This document shows positions 63,526 to 64,000 of a stretch of DNA of 64,000 nucleotides, in pieces. The notes under the pieces were generated by a model. It made no database searches. It was not told where the DNA came from and was given only the letters and a program-made list of their open reading frames with translations. Each line of letters begins with the position of its first letter. The stretch's first letter is position 1. Origin of the DNA: Acetobacter oryzifermentans (GTDB lineage: Bacteria; Pseudomonadota; Alphaproteobacteria; Acetobacterales; Acetobacteraceae); NCBI RefSeq assembly GCF_001628715.1, contig NZ_CP011120.1, positions 434,001 to 498,000 of the forward strand, given 5' to 3'. Both the position numbers and the translations under genes were made by a program.

Positions 63526-64000
63526 TTAATCTTTGGAGTAGTTCTGAACCTTGCGGTTCAGCACATTAATCAGACCCTGCACACCGCCAGAGTTCAGCGT
63601 GGAGCTGAAGTCAGACCGCTGGGCAGCCGCCTGGCTGATGCGGGAATCGCTGAGCAGCACATCAGTAATTTTCCATGCACCACCTTCGTTGTGCATGATG
63701 TAGCTCACAGCCGTACCGGGCATGCTGTCATCAGACCCGATATGGGTTTCCACAATTTTGCCGCCGCCAGCAGGGGCATCCGTAACAGACGGAGAAACGG
63801 TGAAGCGGGCACCAGAACCGGGCTTAAAGCTGGAGACATAGCGCGCAATGGTAAAGTTGCGGAACGCTGCCAGCAGGTTCTGCTTGTCGCTCGGGCTCAG
63901 GCTCTCATAGCGCAGGCCAACAGAGGCCTTGAGCACGGCTTCAAGATCGTAAGCCTGATCCACAGCGCCAGCAACTATCTGGCTGCGGTCAGCAAAGCTG
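63526..64000 (-). CDS. hpnM: hopanoid-associated MlaC/Ttg2D-like protein HpnM (5' partial)
   Basis: The frame is open to the right edge, so the start is outside; about 157 C-terminal residues are visible. The sequence (VDQAYDLEAVLKASVG, LLAAFRNFTIARYVSSF, GAWKITDVLLSDSRISQAAA) matches the periplasmic phospholipid-binding Ttg2D/MlaC family, whose hopanoid-linked member is HpnM, thought to carry lipids or hopanoids to the outer membrane. A signal peptide would be off the edge. It precedes hpnI by 80 bases. Confidence 0.9.
   Translation of the reverse strand, partial: SFADRSQIVAGAVDQAYDLEAVLKASVGLRYESLSPSDKQNLLAAFRNFTIARYVSSFKPGSGARFTVSPSVTDAPAGGGKIVETHIGSDDSMPGTAVSYIMHNEGGAWKITDVLLSDSRISQAAAQRSDFSSTLNSGGVQGLINVLNRKVQNYSKD

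Noticed and set aside
1-64000. CRISPR arrays, rRNA and tRNA genes
   Set aside because: No spaced direct-repeat array, rRNA-like sequence or foldable tRNA was found by eye; a dedicated scan was not possible.

Overview
The window looks like chromosome of an acetic acid bacterium (Acetobacteraceae, most likely Acetobacter or a close relative). This is inferred from a hopanoid side-chain cluster (hpnM-hpnI-hpnJ-hpnK), catabolic acetoin genes (alsS-budA), a methylcitrate operon, lactate-oxidation genes (lutABC), an OprB-type porin and many insertion sequences. No rRNA, tRNA or CRISPR array was found by eye.

Layout. 1-2.6 kb is AT-rich and holds the end of a fatty acyl-AMP ligase-like gene overlapping an autotransporter O-heptosyltransferase homologue. 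2.6-6.6 kb holds an MFS transporter gene cut in two by an IS66 element; both halves and the 8-bp target duplication are visible. 7.1-13 kb is a compact, translationally coupled phage-derived block: tail-fibre proteins (one with a peptidase S74 chaperone domain), a CotH-kinase-like protein, then a SleB-type hydrolase and small membrane and lipoprotein genes resembling a lysis module. An alphaproteobacterial LexA-type box lies upstream. No capsid, terminase or integrase genes are present. A DUF1796 gene abuts its right end and reads into it. 14.3-19.1 kb holds an acyltransferase-3 gene destroyed by three nested insertions: an IS5-family copy with an IS701-family copy at each edge.

19.3-34.9 kb carries a secreted nuclease, small membrane proteins, a YfdX protein, and a candidate iron-regulated small RNA (Fur-like box, promoter and terminator but no ORF). 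It continues with a divergent ScfR/PrpR-type regulator and prpD-prpC-prpB-acs/prpE, a carboxylate MFS transporter, several hypothetical proteins and an M29 aminopeptidase. 35-45.8 kb is core housekeeping: eipB-like, aspS, threonine aldolase, rplY-pth-ychF, proA-nadD-rsfS-rlmH and a sulfurtransferase. 45.8-54.2 kb is pyruvate and lactate metabolism: a LysR regulator divergent from budA-alsS, then a benzoylformate-decarboxylase-like ThDP enzyme followed by lutABC. 54.4-64 kb holds a DMT exporter, murA-dcd, an OprB porin and the hopanoid genes, running off the right edge inside hpnM.

How the parts connect. The prp operon detoxifies and uses propionate. LutABC feeds lactate to pyruvate. AlsS and BudA drain pyruvate to acetoin. 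The hopanoid genes modify the membrane lipids that these acid-exposed bacteria depend on. The less ordinary parts are the LexA-box/fibre/CotH/lysis block, the candidate Fur-controlled RNA, the ligase-heptosyltransferase pair, a 45-bp repeat carrying a consensus DnaA box, and the nested IS cluster whose insertion order can be read from its target duplications.
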